This document shows, piece after piece, positions 6,353 to 7,269 of a stretch of DNA of 7,269 nucleotides (within the stretch, counting starts at the first letter, position 1; each line of letters starts with the position of its first letter). Both the position numbers and the translations under genes were made by a program. Under the pieces are notes generated by a model, which was not told the DNA's origin, did not search any database, and saw only the letters and a program-made list of their open reading frames with translations. Source of the stretch: Oxalobacteraceae bacterium (GTDB taxonomy: Bacteria; Pseudomonadota; Gammaproteobacteria; Burkholderiales; Burkholderiaceae_D); the NCBI GenBank assembly GCA_947487325.1, contig CANKWG010000117.1, positions 1 through 7,269 on the forward strand, given 5' to 3'.

Positions 6353-6422
6353 ATGCGCTCACCTCTTCTCTGTCAAAATACACGCCTTTCTTGCTTGCCG
6401 AACAATCGTAACAGAAGCCCGG
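6353..6422. promoter_or_regulatory. Divergent intergenic control region between the aldolase-family gene and selO
   Basis: These 70 bp separate two start codons facing away from each other, so promoters for both directions, or at least for the minus-strand operon, are expected here. On the minus strand, TTGTTC (6400-6405) and TGTATT (6377-6382) are spaced by exactly 17 bp and are a weak sigma-70 candidate for the operon. It would give a leader of under 20 nt that includes the GAGG ribosome binding site. No good plus-strand promoter or strong Shine-Dalgarno is visible before selO; the closest is AGAAG at 6413-6417. Confidence 0.4.
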
Positions 6423-7269
6423 ATGAACTCTCCTGAAACCCTGCCGACACAGCGGCTGCGACTTGCTGACCTGCGCATAACCAATCGTTTTGCGACGCTG
6501 CCGGGGGATTTTTATACCTCGCTCGCCTCAACACCTTTGCCATCGCCCTATCTAGTTTGTGCCAGTGAGCGCGCGGCCGGGTTGATCGGACTGGATTCGG
6601 AAGAATTTGCGGATCCGGAATTCATCGCGGCGTTCAGTGGCAATTTGACATTACCGGGTTCTTGCCCGCTTGCCGCCGTCTACTCGGGTCATCAGTTCGG
6701 CGTCTGGGCCGGACAACTTGGAGACGGCCGAGCCATCCTGCTAGGCGAGACCGTAGCCCCCGCCGACCCCACGGGCACGCTGGAGCTGCAGCTCAAAGGC
6801 TCGGGCAAAACACCTTACTCGCGCATGGGTGACGGCCGCGCGGTTCTTCGATCATCTATCCGCGAATTCCTGTGCTCCGAAGCGATGGCAGCGCTTGGCA
6901 TACCGACCTCGCGCGCTTTGTGCGTAATCGGTTCCGACATGCGAGTCCTGCGCGAGATGCCTGAAACTGCGGCCGTCGTGACGCGCATGGCCCAGAGTTT
7001 CGTGCGCTTCGGATCCTTTGAACACTGGTTCTACAAGGACCGCAAGACCGAGCTGCAGGTATTGGCCGATTACGTCATCGCCAACAGTTTTCCCGAGTTG
7101 CAAGGCGAGGCACGGCCTTATCATGCGCTCTTGGCCGAAGTCAGCCGTCGTACGGCCAACCTGGTCGCGCAGTGGCAGGCTGCCGGATTCATGCATGGCG
7201 TTCTGAACACAGACAATATGTCGATCCTCGGCCTCACGCTGGACTACGGCCCCTACGGGGTCATGGAAG
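6423..7269 (+). CDS. selO: SelO/YdiU (UPF0061) pseudokinase protein AMPylase, N-terminal 282 residues (partial, runs off the right edge)
   Basis: The frame is open from ATG at 6423 to the window end (282 codons plus one base); full-length bacterial SelO is about 480-490 residues, so roughly 60 percent is present. SelO has a protein-kinase-like fold with ATP bound in flipped orientation and transfers AMP to Ser/Thr/Tyr of target proteins, linked to redox stress. Recognisable blocks: YSGHQFGVWAGQLGDGRA (87-104), QLKGSGKTPYSRMGDGRAVL (123-142) with probable ATP-binding K125, SSIREFLCSEAM (144-155), and MHGVLNTDNMS (257-267) followed by LDYGP (273-277). D264 and D274 are the probable catalytic and metal-binding aspartates; their spacing of 10 matches D252/D262 of the characterised Pseudomonas SelO as I recall it. 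The start agrees with the usual short N-terminus before LRITNRFATLPGDFYT, although no strong ribosome binding site precedes it. It is transcribed away from the catabolic operon and is probably functionally separate. Confidence 0.95.
   Translation, partial: MNSPETLPTQRLRLADLRITNRFATLPGDFYTSLASTPLPSPYLVCASERAAGLIGLDSEEFADPEFIAAFSGNLTLPGSCPLAAVYSGHQFGVWAGQLGDGRAILLGETVAPADPTGTLELQLKGSGKTPYSRMGDGRAVLRSSIREFLCSEAMAALGIPTSRALCVIGSDMRVLREMPETAAVVTRMAQSFVRFGSFEHWFYKDRKTELQVLADYVIANSFPELQGEARPYHALLAEVSRRTANLVAQWQAAGFMHGVLNTDNMSILGLTLDYGPYGVME

Noticed and set aside
6610..6624. Adjacent GGATCC and GGAATTC sequences that resemble a cloning linker
   Set aside because: They fall in frame within a smooth SelO reading (ADPEFIAAF) with no break in the protein, so they are coincidental and not an assembly or cloning artefact.
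6852..7196. 114-codon minus-strand open frame opposite selO
   Set aside because: The plus strand encodes conserved SelO blocks through this whole stretch, so the antisense frame is a shadow.
1..7269. CRISPR arrays, insertion sequences, tRNA or rRNA genes
   Set aside because: No regularly spaced direct repeats, transposase motifs or structural RNA genes were seen by eye; nearly all bases are accounted for by coding sequence.

Overview
The window looks like a chromosomal piece of a proteobacterium, most likely a betaproteobacterium of the Burkholderiales type. That placement is an inference from remembered protein resemblance (the LivG/LivM/LivH variants and the AMP-ligase subtype) and from an intermediate GC content judged by eye. 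I see no mobile elements, CRISPR arrays, rRNA or tRNA genes. Coding density is very high.

Layout: positions 1-6352 hold one long run of seven minus-strand genes. In transcription order (right to left) these are: a class II aldolase/adducin-fold protein (5576-6352); an HD-domain protein resembling the PhnZ/myo-inositol-oxygenase type of HD oxygenases (4988-5560); an AMP-forming acyl-CoA synthetase (3211-4863); and four genes of a HAAT-family (Liv-type) ABC importer, namely the two permeases livH (2209-3156) and livM (917-2212) and the ATPases livG (153-920) and livF (1-156, cut by the window edge). The transporter genes are tightly coupled: livH/livM, livM/livG and livG/livF each overlap by 4 nt (ATGA, GTGA, ATGA). 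At 6423 the strand switches, and a divergent plus-strand gene for a SelO/YdiU (UPF0061) protein AMPylase runs off the right edge. The 70-bp gap at 6353-6422 must hold the control region(s) for both directions.

How it may work together (inference): the Liv-type importer probably takes up a small carboxylic or amino acid and the ligase activates a carboxylate to its CoA thioester. The HD protein and the aldolase-like protein would be additional enzymes of the same catabolic route. No periplasmic substrate-binding protein lies among the visible genes, so it is either left of position 1 or elsewhere in the genome. SelO is most likely an unrelated stress/redox gene that happens to be divergent.

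Nothing here is a clearly new system. The points most worth a second look are: (i) the HD protein plus aldolase-like protein inserted ahead of a ligase-transporter operon, both with changes at residues that are catalytic in characterised relatives; (ii) paired deviations in LivF's Walker A (Lys to Arg) and LivG's signature motif (Gly to Ala), which fall in the same composite ATP site; (iii) a roughly 110-residue membrane extension on LivM.
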